A DNA stretch of 5,954 nt from Acidobacteriota bacterium (GTDB lineage: Bacteria; Acidobacteriota; UBA6911; RPQK01; JADFOI01): assembly GCA_022545645.1 (NCBI GenBank), contig JACZQQ010000169.1, forward strand, positions 1 to 5,954, written 5' to 3'. A program made the position numbers and the translations under genes. Positions 1 to 5,954 of the stretch are shown here, piece after piece. The notes below the pieces were generated by a model that saw nothing but the letters and a program-made list of their open reading frames with translations, made no database searches and was not told the origin of the DNA. How positions within the stretch are numbered: the stretch's first letter is position 1; every line of letters starts with the position of its first letter.

Positions 1-505
1 TGCTCTTGATCAGGTCAGCACGAAAAAGCTTGTAGCATGTCTCCATATCAGTGAGGTAGATTCCTGAACACAAGTTACTCAAGGCCGTCAAAAGACGATT
101 CACAAAATAGTGGTAGGTTCGATGAACCTGAGGAGAGGTCTGCTTGAATCGACTGCCATAGACCACATCTGCTTGATCGTCGAGAAGAGGCTTCAGAAGG
201 GTCGGTACATCGTTGGGATCATATTCGAAATCGGCATCTTGAATCATGATGAAATCTCCTGATGCCTTCTCGATTCCCCGCCTGACGGCTGCCCCCTTAC
301 CCTGGTTTTCTTCCAGTCTGATGACTTGCAAGGAAAACTCCTTTGAGAGCTGGGTTAAAAGGGAATAAGTGTCGTCCTGAGATCCGTCATCCAGAAAGAT
401 AAACTCGCGCTCGATTGGGCAGGGAGACGCAATCGATCTTTCAACGAAGGTTCGCAGTAACGGACCCTCGTTAAAAACAGGAACGATCACGGAAAGTTTC
501 GCCAT
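1..505 (-). CDS. Family 2 glycosyltransferase, DPM1-like (polyprenyl-phosphate sugar synthase type), 3' end cut off
   Basis: Reading leftward from ATG at 505-503, the frame stays open for 168 codons to the window edge, so the C-terminus is missing. The protein starts MAKLSVIVPVFNE, the classic first beta strand of GT-A fold family 2 enzymes. It then shows DDGS (39-42), NQGKGAAVRRG (67-77), QDADFEYDP (89-97, with D90 and D92 as the metal/nucleotide-sugar DXD-type pair), YGSRF (116-120) and LTDMETCYK (151-159). This order of motifs is that of the DPM/DPG-synthase-like branch, which moves mannose, glucose or a similar sugar from GDP or UDP to a polyprenyl phosphate at the cytoplasmic face. No membrane segment is seen in the visible part. 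Whether a C-terminal membrane anchor follows cannot be seen. No clear Shine-Dalgarno precedes the ATG. The gene is divergent from a TMTC-like membrane glycosyltransferase, which supports a lipid-linked sugar role. The family is secure, but sugar and acceptor are inference. Confidence 0.93.
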   Translation of the reverse strand, partial: MAKLSVIVPVFNEGPLLRTFVERSIASPCPIEREFIFLDDGSQDDTYSLLTQLSKEFSLQVIRLEENQGKGAAVRRGIEKASGDFIMIQDADFEYDPNDVPTLLKPLLDDQADVVYGSRFKQTSPQVHRTYHYFVNRLLTALSNLCSGIYLTDMETCYKLFRADLIKS

Positions 506-701
506 TGTAATAGGAGTATCAGACAGACTTAACATTAACATGAAAATGTGCTTGGCAGCATCAAACCCACTGTGAACAATCCAATCCTGGATCTTGATCA
601 ATCCTGAGTCAGTGCCATCGTGCTGATTGTGCTCTTTTCTCTAGTCCCTGCTTGGATGAATGCCAGAGCCGATTTGATAAGCTAATCTCGAAGTTCAAGC
701 T
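506..701. promoter_or_regulatory. Divergent intergenic region between the two glycosyltransferase genes
   Basis: This 196-bp gap separates two genes that point away from each other, so it should hold promoters for both. Only weak matches are visible. Rightward there is TTGGAT (652-657), 18 bp, then GATAAG (676-681). Leftward there is TTGATG (564-559), 18 bp, then TGTTAA (540-535). Neither is convincing. Two short palindromes, TTGATCAA (594-601) and CTGAGTCAG (604-612), lie side by side near the middle and could be protein-binding sites, though both are short enough to arise by chance. No ORF or RNA gene is seen here. Confidence 0.35.
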
Positions 702-712
702 TTGAAATTCGA
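688..712 (+). promoter_or_regulatory. Inverted repeat/hairpin over the candidate TTG start of the TMTC-like gene
   Basis: The left arm TCGAAGTTCAA (688-698), the 3-nt spacer GCT and the right arm TTGAAATTCGA (702-712) pair in 10 of 11 positions; the only mismatch is G693 with A707. The TTG codon at 702-704 is the first triplet of the right arm. The right arm also overlaps a perfect 12-bp palindrome, AAATTCGAATTT (705-716), and is followed by a run of five T (714-718). It could be an RNA hairpin masking the start, an AT-rich attenuator-like terminator in a leader (if translation begins at ATG 798), or a DNA operator. The repeat is certain; its role is not known. Confidence 0.45.
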
Positions 713-2870
713 ATTTTTCCGACTCGCGGATTCACAATCTTCACCTATAAATCCAAGGCGCAAGCTACCCTCGGAGCTAGCGGATGTCTTCCTACCGATG
801 ATCATCGCCCTGGTTCTTTATTTCGGGATTCTTAATGCTCCTTTTCTCTATGATGATTTTTCCTACGTCGTAGACAACACGCAGATTCGTGAGGTCACCA
901 ACGCCCCACGATTGTGGGTTACCCCCTACCATCCCTCTGGTCTTTACCGACCGGTGACAGCCACGAGTTACCTCATCGATGACTTCTTCTTCGGTCTGGA
1001 TCCACGCGGATTTCATCTCTCCAATTTGCTTTTGTACCTAGTGACGATCCTTTTGTTTTCTGTGGTGATCCGCGAAGTCGGAGGGAATCGATCAGAGGCA
1101 CTGTTGGCCAGCCTCGTTTTTGCCGCTCATCCCGTGCACACTGAAGCGGTCTCTTGGATTGTGGGCCGCGCGGAGGTTCTTGCAGGCTTGTTCTGCTTCT
1201 TGGGGTTGATTGGCTGGGCAAGGTTTCGGAAAACCGATCAGTGGCGCTACCTGGTTCTCACCTGCGTGGCCTATTTCCTTGCCCTGGGGGCCAAGGAAAT
1301 CTCCGCACCTCTACCGGCTGTCCTGTTTCTGGGTGAGGCCTTGGGAGTATTCGGATCCTCAAACCCAACTCTCTTCAATTCTTCTCTAAAATCTTGGACC
1401 GGTCGCCTGCGTCCTCTCCTGCGATATTTCCTCGTCCTGGCTGCGGTTTTCGCCCTCTACCTTTCGCTGCGCATCGCTGTCCTTGGCCAGTTTGGAATCG
1501 ACCAGAGGAGCATTGGATTTGCAGGGGATTCCGCTCAGACACGCTGGGCCTCCACTCTGTTCGGAATCGGCCACTACATTCGACTCTGTTTATTTCCTAC
1601 ACAACTGCGCATCGACTACATGGGCATGAAGCTGGGCAATCTTTTTGATTGGCGGGTGATCCTCAGCTTTGGAGTGCTGTGCGTGCTCGGCTTTCTGATC
1701 TTTCGATTTGGCCGGCGTGCACCTCGGATCACCTTCTGGCTGGGATGGTTCGCGTTGTTTCTTCTTCCCATCTCAAACCTTGTGGTTCAGATCGGAGTAT
1801 TTTTAGCCGAGCGCTTTTTGTTTCTCCCGTCGGCTGCTGCCTGTGCCATATTCGGGGCAGGCTTCGTCTATGGGCTATCCGATCAGCGCCAACGGTGGAT
1901 ACGCGGCCTGACGGGCCTTTGCCTCATCGTCTTGCTGTGCACCTTCTCCTTCATGACCATCGTGCGGAATCGCGATTGGCAGGATCCGGAGCGATTTTGG
2001 CGCACTGCCCTGGCTCAGCCACCAGTGAGTCAGAAAACGCACCATAGCCTGGGAGTATTGCTTTGGAATCTTGGTAAAGAGAGGAGCGATCCAAGCCTAC
2101 TGGATGAGTCTGACCGAGTTCTGGAAGCTGGTTTTGCACTTCGCAGCAGGCCTGACTGGCAGTTGACCAACGACCATGTCCTGATTGTTCAAGATCTTGC
2201 CAACCATTACCGCGAGAGGGGACACTTTGAAGAAGCGATCCAGCTTTATGAGCAAATCATCCCACTGACGCAAAGGGACCCCGCCCTTTTTCCGCTTGGC
2301 CGTTCCTCTGTTCTGGGGAATTATGGCCTGGCGCTTGAAAGGGTGGGCCGACTGGAAGAAGCCCTTTCCGCCTATGAACAAGTCATGGCTACGGGTGAAC
2401 AGGAGCACTTGGCCGGTGCCATGATGAAGGCTGGAACCACTCTTCACAGGATGGGGGATTTTGAAGGCGCAATTCAACGATTTCAGGAAGCCATTCAGGT
2501 GAACGCGACTTTCGGAGAGGCTTACTTTAACCTTGCCTCGTCTTTATTTGAAGTCAAACGCTCCAAGGAAGCTTTTGAGTCGCTGGTTCAGGCAAGGCAG
2601 TTGGGAGTGAGTCGAGCCCGTGAGTACGCGAGGGAAAAGGCTCAGCAGATCATCAACCAAGCCGTGGTCGCAGAGAACTTTGGCCAGGCTCAGCAGACCA
2701 TGGAGTCTCTATTGACCGTTGTCGAAGAGACGGCCCAAGATGCTTACTCACAGGGCTTATGGACCGAACAACTTGGAAATTCGGATATGGCCCGGAGCCA
2801 TTACCAGCGAGCCCTCACTCTCGATCCTCAGCATTCGGAAGCTCTCTCTGCTCTGGAACGGACTCGTTAG
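702..2870 (+). CDS. TMTC-like polytopic membrane glycosyltransferase (GT-C type) with C-terminal TPR repeats
   Basis: A 722-residue protein with about a dozen hydrophobic segments between residues 31 and 421, then a soluble TPR domain. Family marks in order: acidic DD at 51-52 in the first loop (LYDDFSYVVDN), LYRPVT (81-86), FHLSNLLLYL (104-113), HPVHTEAVSWIVGRAE (143-158), KE at 198-199, a DUF1736-like part (about 283-306), AERFLFLP (369-376) and RNRDW (422-426). At least five TPR-like units follow (about 493-526, 537-566, 573-604, 606-636, 681-712), the stretch between the last two being degenerate. Eukaryotic TMTC proteins of this layout are ER O-mannosyltransferases using dolichyl-phosphate-mannose; many bacterial homologues are uncharacterised. 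By analogy this one would sit in the inner membrane with the DD loop and TPRs outside the cytoplasm. Start: an in-frame stop at 678-680 leaves TTG 702 or ATG 798 (residue 33). ATG 798 would start directly in the first membrane helix and neither has a good Shine-Dalgarno, so TTG is preferred weakly. Confidence 0.9.
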   Translation: MKFEFFRLADSQSSPINPRRKLPSELADVFLPMIIALVLYFGILNAPFLYDDFSYVVDNTQIREVTNAPRLWVTPYHPSGLYRPVTATSYLIDDFFFGLDPRGFHLSNLLLYLVTILLFSVVIREVGGNRSEALLASLVFAAHPVHTEAVSWIVGRAEVLAGLFCFLGLIGWARFRKTDQWRYLVLTCVAYFLALGAKEISAPLPAVLFLGEALGVFGSSNPTLFNSSLKSWTGRLRPLLRYFLVLAAVFALYLSLRIAVLGQFGIDQRSIGFAGDSAQTRWASTLFGIGHYIRLCLFPTQLRIDYMGMKLGNLFDWRVILSFGVLCVLGFLIFRFGRRAPRITFWLGWFALFLLPISNLVVQIGVFLAERFLFLPSAAACAIFGAGFVYGLSDQRQRWIRGLTGLCLIVLLCTFSFMTIVRNRDWQDPERFWRTALAQPPVSQKTHHSLGVLLWNLGKERSDPSLLDESDRVLEAGFALRSRPDWQLTNDHVLIVQDLANHYRERGHFEEAIQLYEQIIPLTQRDPALFPLGRSSVLGNYGLALERVGRLEEALSAYEQVMATGEQEHLAGAMMKAGTTLHRMGDFEGAIQRFQEAIQVNATFGEAYFNLASSLFEVKRSKEAFESLVQARQLGVSRAREYAREKAQQIINQAVVAENFGQAQQTMESLLTVVEETAQDAYSQGLWTEQLGNSDMARSHYQRALTLDPQHSEALSALERTR

Positions 2871-2901
2871 TGGGGCAAGCTCGAAGAACGCCACCGTATC
2901 T

Positions 2902-3771
2902 ATGAAACGAGACACGAACGACCCCCTTTTAGGGGCACACATGTCAATTGCCGGAGGAATGTCGCTTGCCATCCAGCGTGCTCTGGAGGCAGGATGCAGG
3001 GTTCTTCAGATCTTCGTGAAAAACTCCAACCGGTGGAAGGGAAAAACTCTGGTTGACGAGGAGGTGGAAGACTTTCGCAAGGCCTGGGCCGATTCAAAAC
3101 TTCACCAGGTGGTGGCTCACGACAGTTACCTGATTAACCTGGCCTCTCCGCAGGAGGAGCTGTGGCAGCGATCCATTGAGGCAATGCTCGATGAGCTGGA
3201 TCGCTGCCAGAGGTTGGGGGTGAGCCTGTTGGTCACTCATCCCGGCTCCCATATGGGAGAGGGAGAGGGAGCCGGAGTTCAAAGGATCGCTCAGGCCATC
3301 GATCAGATTCACGAAAGGAGCGGCCCGTGCGATGTTCCCATCGCCCTGGAAACAACGGCTGGCCAGGGAACCAGTGTCGGCTATCGATTCGAACATCTGC
3401 GTGACATTCTGGCTGCTACGCGTCATCCTGAGAGGGTTGTTGTCTGTGTGGATACCTGTCATATCTTTGCGGCCGGCTATGACATCAGAGGGGAAGCGGA
3501 ATATGGTGAGACCATGGAACAGTTTAGCCGTGTGGTAGGACTTGAGAAGCTGCGTGTTTTCCATTTCAACGACAGTAAGAAGGATCTGGGAAGTCGTGTG
3601 GATCGTCATGAACACATCGGCCGGGGGAAAATTGGGACCTCGGCGTTTTCCTGGTTTCTGAATGATGAGCGCCTGGATCAGATTCCCAAGATTCTGGAGA
3701 CCCCTAAGGGAAAAACCCATCGAGAAGATCGGAGAAACTTGAAGCTCTTGAGATCACTCGTGAAGAAATGA
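2902..3771 (+). CDS. nfo: Endonuclease IV (AP endonuclease, family 2)
   Basis: A complete 289-residue zinc-dependent AP endonuclease that cuts DNA 5' of abasic sites in base excision repair and trims blocked 3' ends. It has the usual length and TIM-barrel order. The N-terminus (LLGAHMSIAGGM, then LQIFVKNSNRW) is the standard opening. All nine expected metal ligands are visible: H73 (VAHDSY), H113 (VTHPGSH), E150 (ALETT), D184 and H187 (VDTCH), H221 (FHFND), D234 and H236 (VDRHEHIG) and E266 (ILETP). So it should be active. ATG 2902 is chosen because it places GAHMS at its usual place near the N-terminus. The frame is open further upstream, but that part overlaps the TPR gene and looks nothing like the family. 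The gap to the upstream stop is 31 bp with no promoter and only a weak ribosome site, so co-transcription with the TMTC-like gene is likely. No functional tie between the two is evident. Confidence 0.97.
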   Translation: MKRDTNDPLLGAHMSIAGGMSLAIQRALEAGCRVLQIFVKNSNRWKGKTLVDEEVEDFRKAWADSKLHQVVAHDSYLINLASPQEELWQRSIEAMLDELDRCQRLGVSLLVTHPGSHMGEGEGAGVQRIAQAIDQIHERSGPCDVPIALETTAGQGTSVGYRFEHLRDILAATRHPERVVVCVDTCHIFAAGYDIRGEAEYGETMEQFSRVVGLEKLRVFHFNDSKKDLGSRVDRHEHIGRGKIGTSAFSWFLNDERLDQIPKILETPKGKTHREDRRNLKLLRSLVKK

Positions 3772-3798
3772 GAAAGTCGAATTTCGAATTGGGATTGT

Positions 3799-3827
3799 TT
3801 TACATTCCGGTTCGGATGGGCTAGATT
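3799..3827 (+). promoter_or_regulatory. Candidate sigma-70 promoter for the TRAP permease / UbiD genes
   Basis: TTTACA (3799-3804, 5 of 6 with the -35 consensus) and TAGATT (3822-3827, 4 of 6 with the -10 consensus) are separated by exactly 17 bp. Transcription would begin near 3833-3835, just before a strong Shine-Dalgarno. The site is in the only sizeable gap between nfo and the permease, where a new transcription unit would be expected. It is a motif match only. Confidence 0.5.
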
Positions 3828-3834
3828 GCCGGAA
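3805..3834. repeat. Inverted repeat TTCCGG-N18-CCGGAA flanking the -10 box
   Basis: The arms TTCCGG (3805-3810) and CCGGAA (3829-3834) are perfect complements 18 bp apart. The left arm begins right after the proposed -35 box and the right arm ends at the expected transcription start, a placement typical of a repressor operator. A competing small hairpin, TCCG-GTT-CGGA (3806-3816), shares the left arm. Six-base arms are short, so chance is possible. Confidence 0.35.
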
Positions 3835-3836
3835 AA

Positions 3837-3844
3837 GGGAGGGA
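3837..3844 (+). promoter_or_regulatory. Strong Shine-Dalgarno GGGAGGGA
   Basis: GGGAGGGA lies 6 nt before GTG 3851, the best ribosome-binding site in the window. The GTG it serves opens an 8-codon ORF, not the permease frame, whose own candidate site is GGAGAGG at 3856-3862, 11 nt before GTG 3874. Confidence 0.6.
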
Positions 3845-3850
3845 CTTAAC

Positions 3851-3877
3851 GTGTCGGAGAGGACCACATCAGAGTGA
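3851..3877 (+). CDS. Putative 8-residue leader peptide ORF, overlapping the permease start
   Basis: GTG 3851 to TGA 3877 encodes MSERTTSE. It has the strong GGGAGGGA site at optimal spacing, and its stop codon overlaps the GTG start of the TRAP permease (GTGA, 3874-3877). This is the layout used for translational coupling, where ribosomes ending on the short ORF restart on the next gene. The peptide contains no obvious run of one amino acid that would suggest attenuation. Alternatively, a 2-nt deletion or 1-nt insertion near the tandem GTGAGTGA would join this start to the permease frame, so a natural or sequencing frameshift is possible; the two candidate N-termini (MSER, MSDR) look alike. 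Confidence 0.35.
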   Translation: MSERTTSE

Positions 3878-5631
3878 GTGACCGCTCGCATCAGGCAGGC
3901 GGTTGGAGTCTGACCGTTCGATTGATCCTCATCGGTACCTCCGTTTTTGCCCTCTATGCCAATGCCTTCAGTGTTCTTGCTCCCACCTACAACCGCATGG
4001 TGCACTGGGGCCTTCTAGCCACAGTCGTTTTTCTCATCTACCGACGAGACAGATCGGCCCAAGGCAATCCGAGGATGACCGATATCGCCCTGGCGGCTCT
4101 TACTTTGGCCTCCACTATTTTTGTCATTGTGGATTGGTCCTACTACATTGAACGAACCGGACTGGTCACCCAGTGGGAGCTGGTCGCGGGCGTGCTCATG
4201 ATCCTGCTGCTGTTGGAGGCGACCCGCCGCGCCATCGGTCGGTTTCTTCCTTTTCTGGTGGTGATTTTCCTCCTTTACGCGATCTTCGGTCGGTTCGCGC
4301 CGGGTATTTTTGTTCATAAGGGCTACGGTCTTCCCCGGCTGGTGGGCACCCTCTATCTTGGTAACGGTGGGATTTACGGCCTCCCCATGGAAATCTCCGC
4401 CACCTACGTCATCATGTTTGTGATGTTCGGTATGCTGCTGATGCGCTCCGGCGGAGACCGTTGGTTCATCGACTTGAGCTACACTCTGACGGGCCGGCTC
4501 CGGGGTGGACCGGCGCTGAGCGCCATCCTTTCCAGCGGCATCATGGGCATGCTCACCGGTTCTCCCGTAGCTAATGTGGTCACCACCGGGAATTTCACCA
4601 TCCCCTTGATGAAACGCACAGGATTTCGACCGCACATGGCGGGCGCTATTGAAGCGGTGGCCTCCACGGGGGGCATGTTTACCCCGCCGTTGATGGGAGC
4701 GGGGGCATTCCTGATCGCCGAATTCCTTTCCATCCCTTATGTCGAGGTGGCCAAAGCTGCTGTCTTTCCCGCCGCGCTGTTTTTTCTCTCCCTGCTGGCG
4801 GTCGTGTATTTCACGGCCTGGCGAGAGGACTTGAGGATTCATGACACGGAGTCGGTGCCCAAATTAGGGCAGACGCTCATCCGCTACGGACATATGAGCC
4901 CCCCTCTGATCTTTCTGGTGGTGCTGATTTTCACTGGGCGCAGCTTGATGCTGTCCGCATTCTGGGCAATGGGTCTGACGGTCGGACTCTCTCTTCTCCG
5001 ATCCCACACCCGGATTAGCCTGTCAAAATTGTTCTCCGCTCTGGAAGAGGCAGCTTTTAAAACCATGCCCATCGCCACGGCCTGTGCTTCGGCTGGAATC
5101 ATTGTGGGCATCATCAACCTGACCGGCCTGGGTTTTACTCTTTCTGGAGCCCTCACTGGACTGGCTGAGGGACAGCCCGTGCTGCTCCTTGCCGTGACTA
5201 TGCTGGCCTGTCTTTGCCTGGGCATGGCGGTGCCTCCTACCGCTGTTTACATCATCATGGCGGGTCTGACCGTGCCGGCAATGGTCTCGGCCGGGTTCAG
5301 TCCGCTGGGCTGCCACTTTTTCATCTTCTTCTGCAGCTCCATCGGAGCCATCACTCCTCCCGTAGCGCTGGCGGCCTATGCGGCCGCTGCTATCGCCGGT
5401 TCCGACGTGAACCGAACCGGGTTTACCGCTTTTCGACTGGGAATTGCCGGCTACTTGATCCCGTTTCTGGTCATCTACTGGCCCGGGCTGATGATGGTGG
5501 GCGAGTGGGGAGAAATTTTGCTGGCGCTGATCGTCTCGATCGTGATGATTTTGGCAGCGGCATTTGGCTTGGAGCTTCTTGGCTATTTGCACAGGGGGCA
5601 GTTGGCCCGTTGGGGGAAATCCGTCCGCTAG
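3874..5631 (+). CDS. TRAP transporter fused permease, TAXI type (DctQ-like plus DctM-like)
   Basis: A 585-residue inner-membrane protein that would import an organic acid using the sodium or proton gradient, with a periplasmic binding protein delivering the substrate. Residues about 12-135 form the small four-helix DctQ-like part and about 150-565 the large DctM-like part. Diagnostic motifs of the fused family are GSPVANVVTTGNFTIP (229-244), EAVASTGGMFTPPLMGAGAF (260-279), IPYVEVAKAA (287-296), GMAVPPTAVYI (450-460) and AITPPVALAAYAAAAIAG (492-509), followed by the RTGFTAFRLGIAGYLIPF block (514-531). GTG 3874 is the only start after the in-frame stop at 3847-3849 that keeps the whole first helix. 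The C-terminus ends after one helix beyond the conserved core and is shorter than in many relatives, which commonly exceed 600 residues. A UbiD-family gene follows at once. No TAXI binding-protein gene is adjacent in the window; substrate is not readable from the sequence. Confidence 0.95.
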   Translation: MSDRSHQAGGWSLTVRLILIGTSVFALYANAFSVLAPTYNRMVHWGLLATVVFLIYRRDRSAQGNPRMTDIALAALTLASTIFVIVDWSYYIERTGLVTQWELVAGVLMILLLLEATRRAIGRFLPFLVVIFLLYAIFGRFAPGIFVHKGYGLPRLVGTLYLGNGGIYGLPMEISATYVIMFVMFGMLLMRSGGDRWFIDLSYTLTGRLRGGPALSAILSSGIMGMLTGSPVANVVTTGNFTIPLMKRTGFRPHMAGAIEAVASTGGMFTPPLMGAGAFLIAEFLSIPYVEVAKAAVFPAALFFLSLLAVVYFTAWREDLRIHDTESVPKLGQTLIRYGHMSPPLIFLVVLIFTGRSLMLSAFWAMGLTVGLSLLRSHTRISLSKLFSALEEAAFKTMPIATACASAGIIVGIINLTGLGFTLSGALTGLAEGQPVLLLAVTMLACLCLGMAVPPTAVYIIMAGLTVPAMVSAGFSPLGCHFFIFFCSSIGAITPPVALAAYAAAAIAGSDVNRTGFTAFRLGIAGYLIPFLVIYWPGLMMVGEWGEILLALIVSIVMILAAAFGLELLGYLHRGQLARWGKSVR

Positions 5632-5687
5632 TGTCTCGTCCCCCATTCACACTTTACAAGGACAGGTTTCTGGGCCAAAATTCCCTC

Positions 5688-5954
5688 ATGACAATCAGCA
5701 TGGAAGAAGAAAACCGGAAGGTTAAGAATGGACGCAAGATGTGTGGGAGTATGCGGGAATTCATCGATGAGCTGGAGGCTCACGGCAAACTCCACCGGGT
5801 GAGCAAGGAGGTGGATCCGAGTTGGGAGATCTCCTGCATGGCCCGTTGGATTTACCAGGGTCTTCCCATGGAAGAGCGCTTTGGCCTGCTCTTTGAAAAC
5901 GTCAAGGGCTCGAGCATGGCGGTCGCCACCCCTTTGATCGGAGCTTCGCGGCAG
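5688..5954 (+). CDS. UbiD-family (prenylated-FMN-dependent) decarboxylase, N-terminal part, cut by window edge
   Basis: An 89-codon open stretch running off the right edge. After a non-conserved N-terminal tail it reads MREFIDELEAHGKLHRV, then KEVDPSWEIS, GLLFENVKGSSMAV and PLIGASRQ, which is the standard opening of UbiD-type enzymes (LREFL..LE..GEL.R, EVDP..EI, LLFENVKG, G.SR). The family decarboxylates, or in some members carboxylates, aromatic and alpha,beta-unsaturated acids with prenylated FMN made by a UbiX enzyme. The catalytic Glu/Arg residues lie beyond the window. The start is ambiguous: in frame are GTG 5631 (sharing one base with the permease stop) and ATG at 5688, 5700, 5739 and 5751. 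None has a good Shine-Dalgarno, and the conserved part begins at 5751. The 56-bp gap or less after the TRAP permease suggests one operon. Ubiquinone synthesis is less likely than catabolic acid decarboxylation given that neighbour, but this is inference. Confidence 0.86.
   Translation, partial: MTISMEEENRKVKNGRKMCGSMREFIDELEAHGKLHRVSKEVDPSWEISCMARWIYQGLPMEERFGLLFENVKGSSMAVATPLIGASRQ

Noticed and set aside
1649..2047. 132-codon plus-strand frame inside the TMTC-like gene, in another frame
   Set aside because: Overlaps the conserved membrane and AERFLFLP/RNRDW region of the real gene; its translation resembles no known family.
2719..2901. Upstream extension of the endonuclease IV frame by 61 residues
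   Set aside because: It overlaps the C-terminal TPR coding region in another frame and is unlike the family, whose proteins begin shortly before GAHMS.
3094..3720. 208-codon minus-strand open frame opposite nfo
   Set aside because: Lies entirely opposite the conserved endonuclease IV coding sequence, with no recognisable domain.
3777..3790. TCGAATTTC after nfo, also present on the minus strand at 704-712
   Set aside because: A 9-base AT-rich match between two intergenic sites with different surroundings; most likely chance.
3772..3834. Intrinsic terminator after nfo
   Set aside because: The only inverted repeat (TTCCGG/CCGGAA) has a long 18-nt spacer and is followed by AAAAGGG instead of a T run, so no terminator is called.
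4015..4842. 275-codon open frame on the minus strand inside the TRAP permease gene
   Set aside because: Its translation is low-complexity, rich in H, Q, G, K, R and E with no hydrophobic core or family motif, as expected from the antisense of a membrane-protein gene. The plus-strand gene is unmistakable.
5023..5646. 207-codon minus-strand open frame over the permease 3' end
   Set aside because: Same His/Gln/Gly/Arg-rich antisense composition and full overlap with conserved TRAP motifs.

Overview
The window is a protein-coding stretch of bacterial chromosome carrying five genes. The first and last are cut by the window edges. No tRNA, rRNA, CRISPR array, insertion sequence or phage gene is visible. 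The gene set (a fused TRAP transporter permease, a membrane glycosyltransferase with TPRs, endonuclease IV, a UbiD-family decarboxylase) and the use of GTG/TTG starts fit a free-living, probably Gram-negative bacterium of moderate to high GC. The sequence alone does not fix the phylum.

Left part (1-2870): a DPM1-like family 2 glycosyltransferase runs leftward off the window. Across a roughly 200-bp divergent intergenic region, a 722-residue TMTC-like polytopic membrane protein with C-terminal TPRs runs rightward. The two are biochemically complementary: DPM1-type GT2 enzymes load a sugar onto a polyprenyl phosphate, and GT-C proteins of the TMTC type use such lipid-linked sugars as donors outside the cytoplasm. 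The start of the TMTC-like gene is uncertain (TTG 702 or ATG 798), and an 11-bp-arm inverted repeat covers the TTG.

Middle (2902-3771): a complete endonuclease IV (nfo) with all nine expected metal ligands lies 31 bp behind the TMTC-like gene and is probably co-transcribed with it.

Right part (3772-5954): a short intergenic region holds a plausible sigma-70 promoter, an inverted repeat flanking its -10 box, a strong Shine-Dalgarno sequence and an 8-codon leader ORF that overlaps the next start by GTGA. It precedes a fused TRAP-TAXI type permease (DctQ-like plus DctM-like). Right behind the permease is the N-terminal part of a UbiD-family (prenylated-FMN) decarboxylase that runs off the window. 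The pair looks like an uptake-then-decarboxylate module for an organic, perhaps aromatic or unsaturated, carboxylic acid. No TAXI solute-binding protein gene is adjacent inside the window.

Nothing here amounts to a clearly new system. The points most worth following are the GT2/TMTC-like pairing, the structured regulatory region before the TRAP gene, and the TRAP-UbiD linkage.
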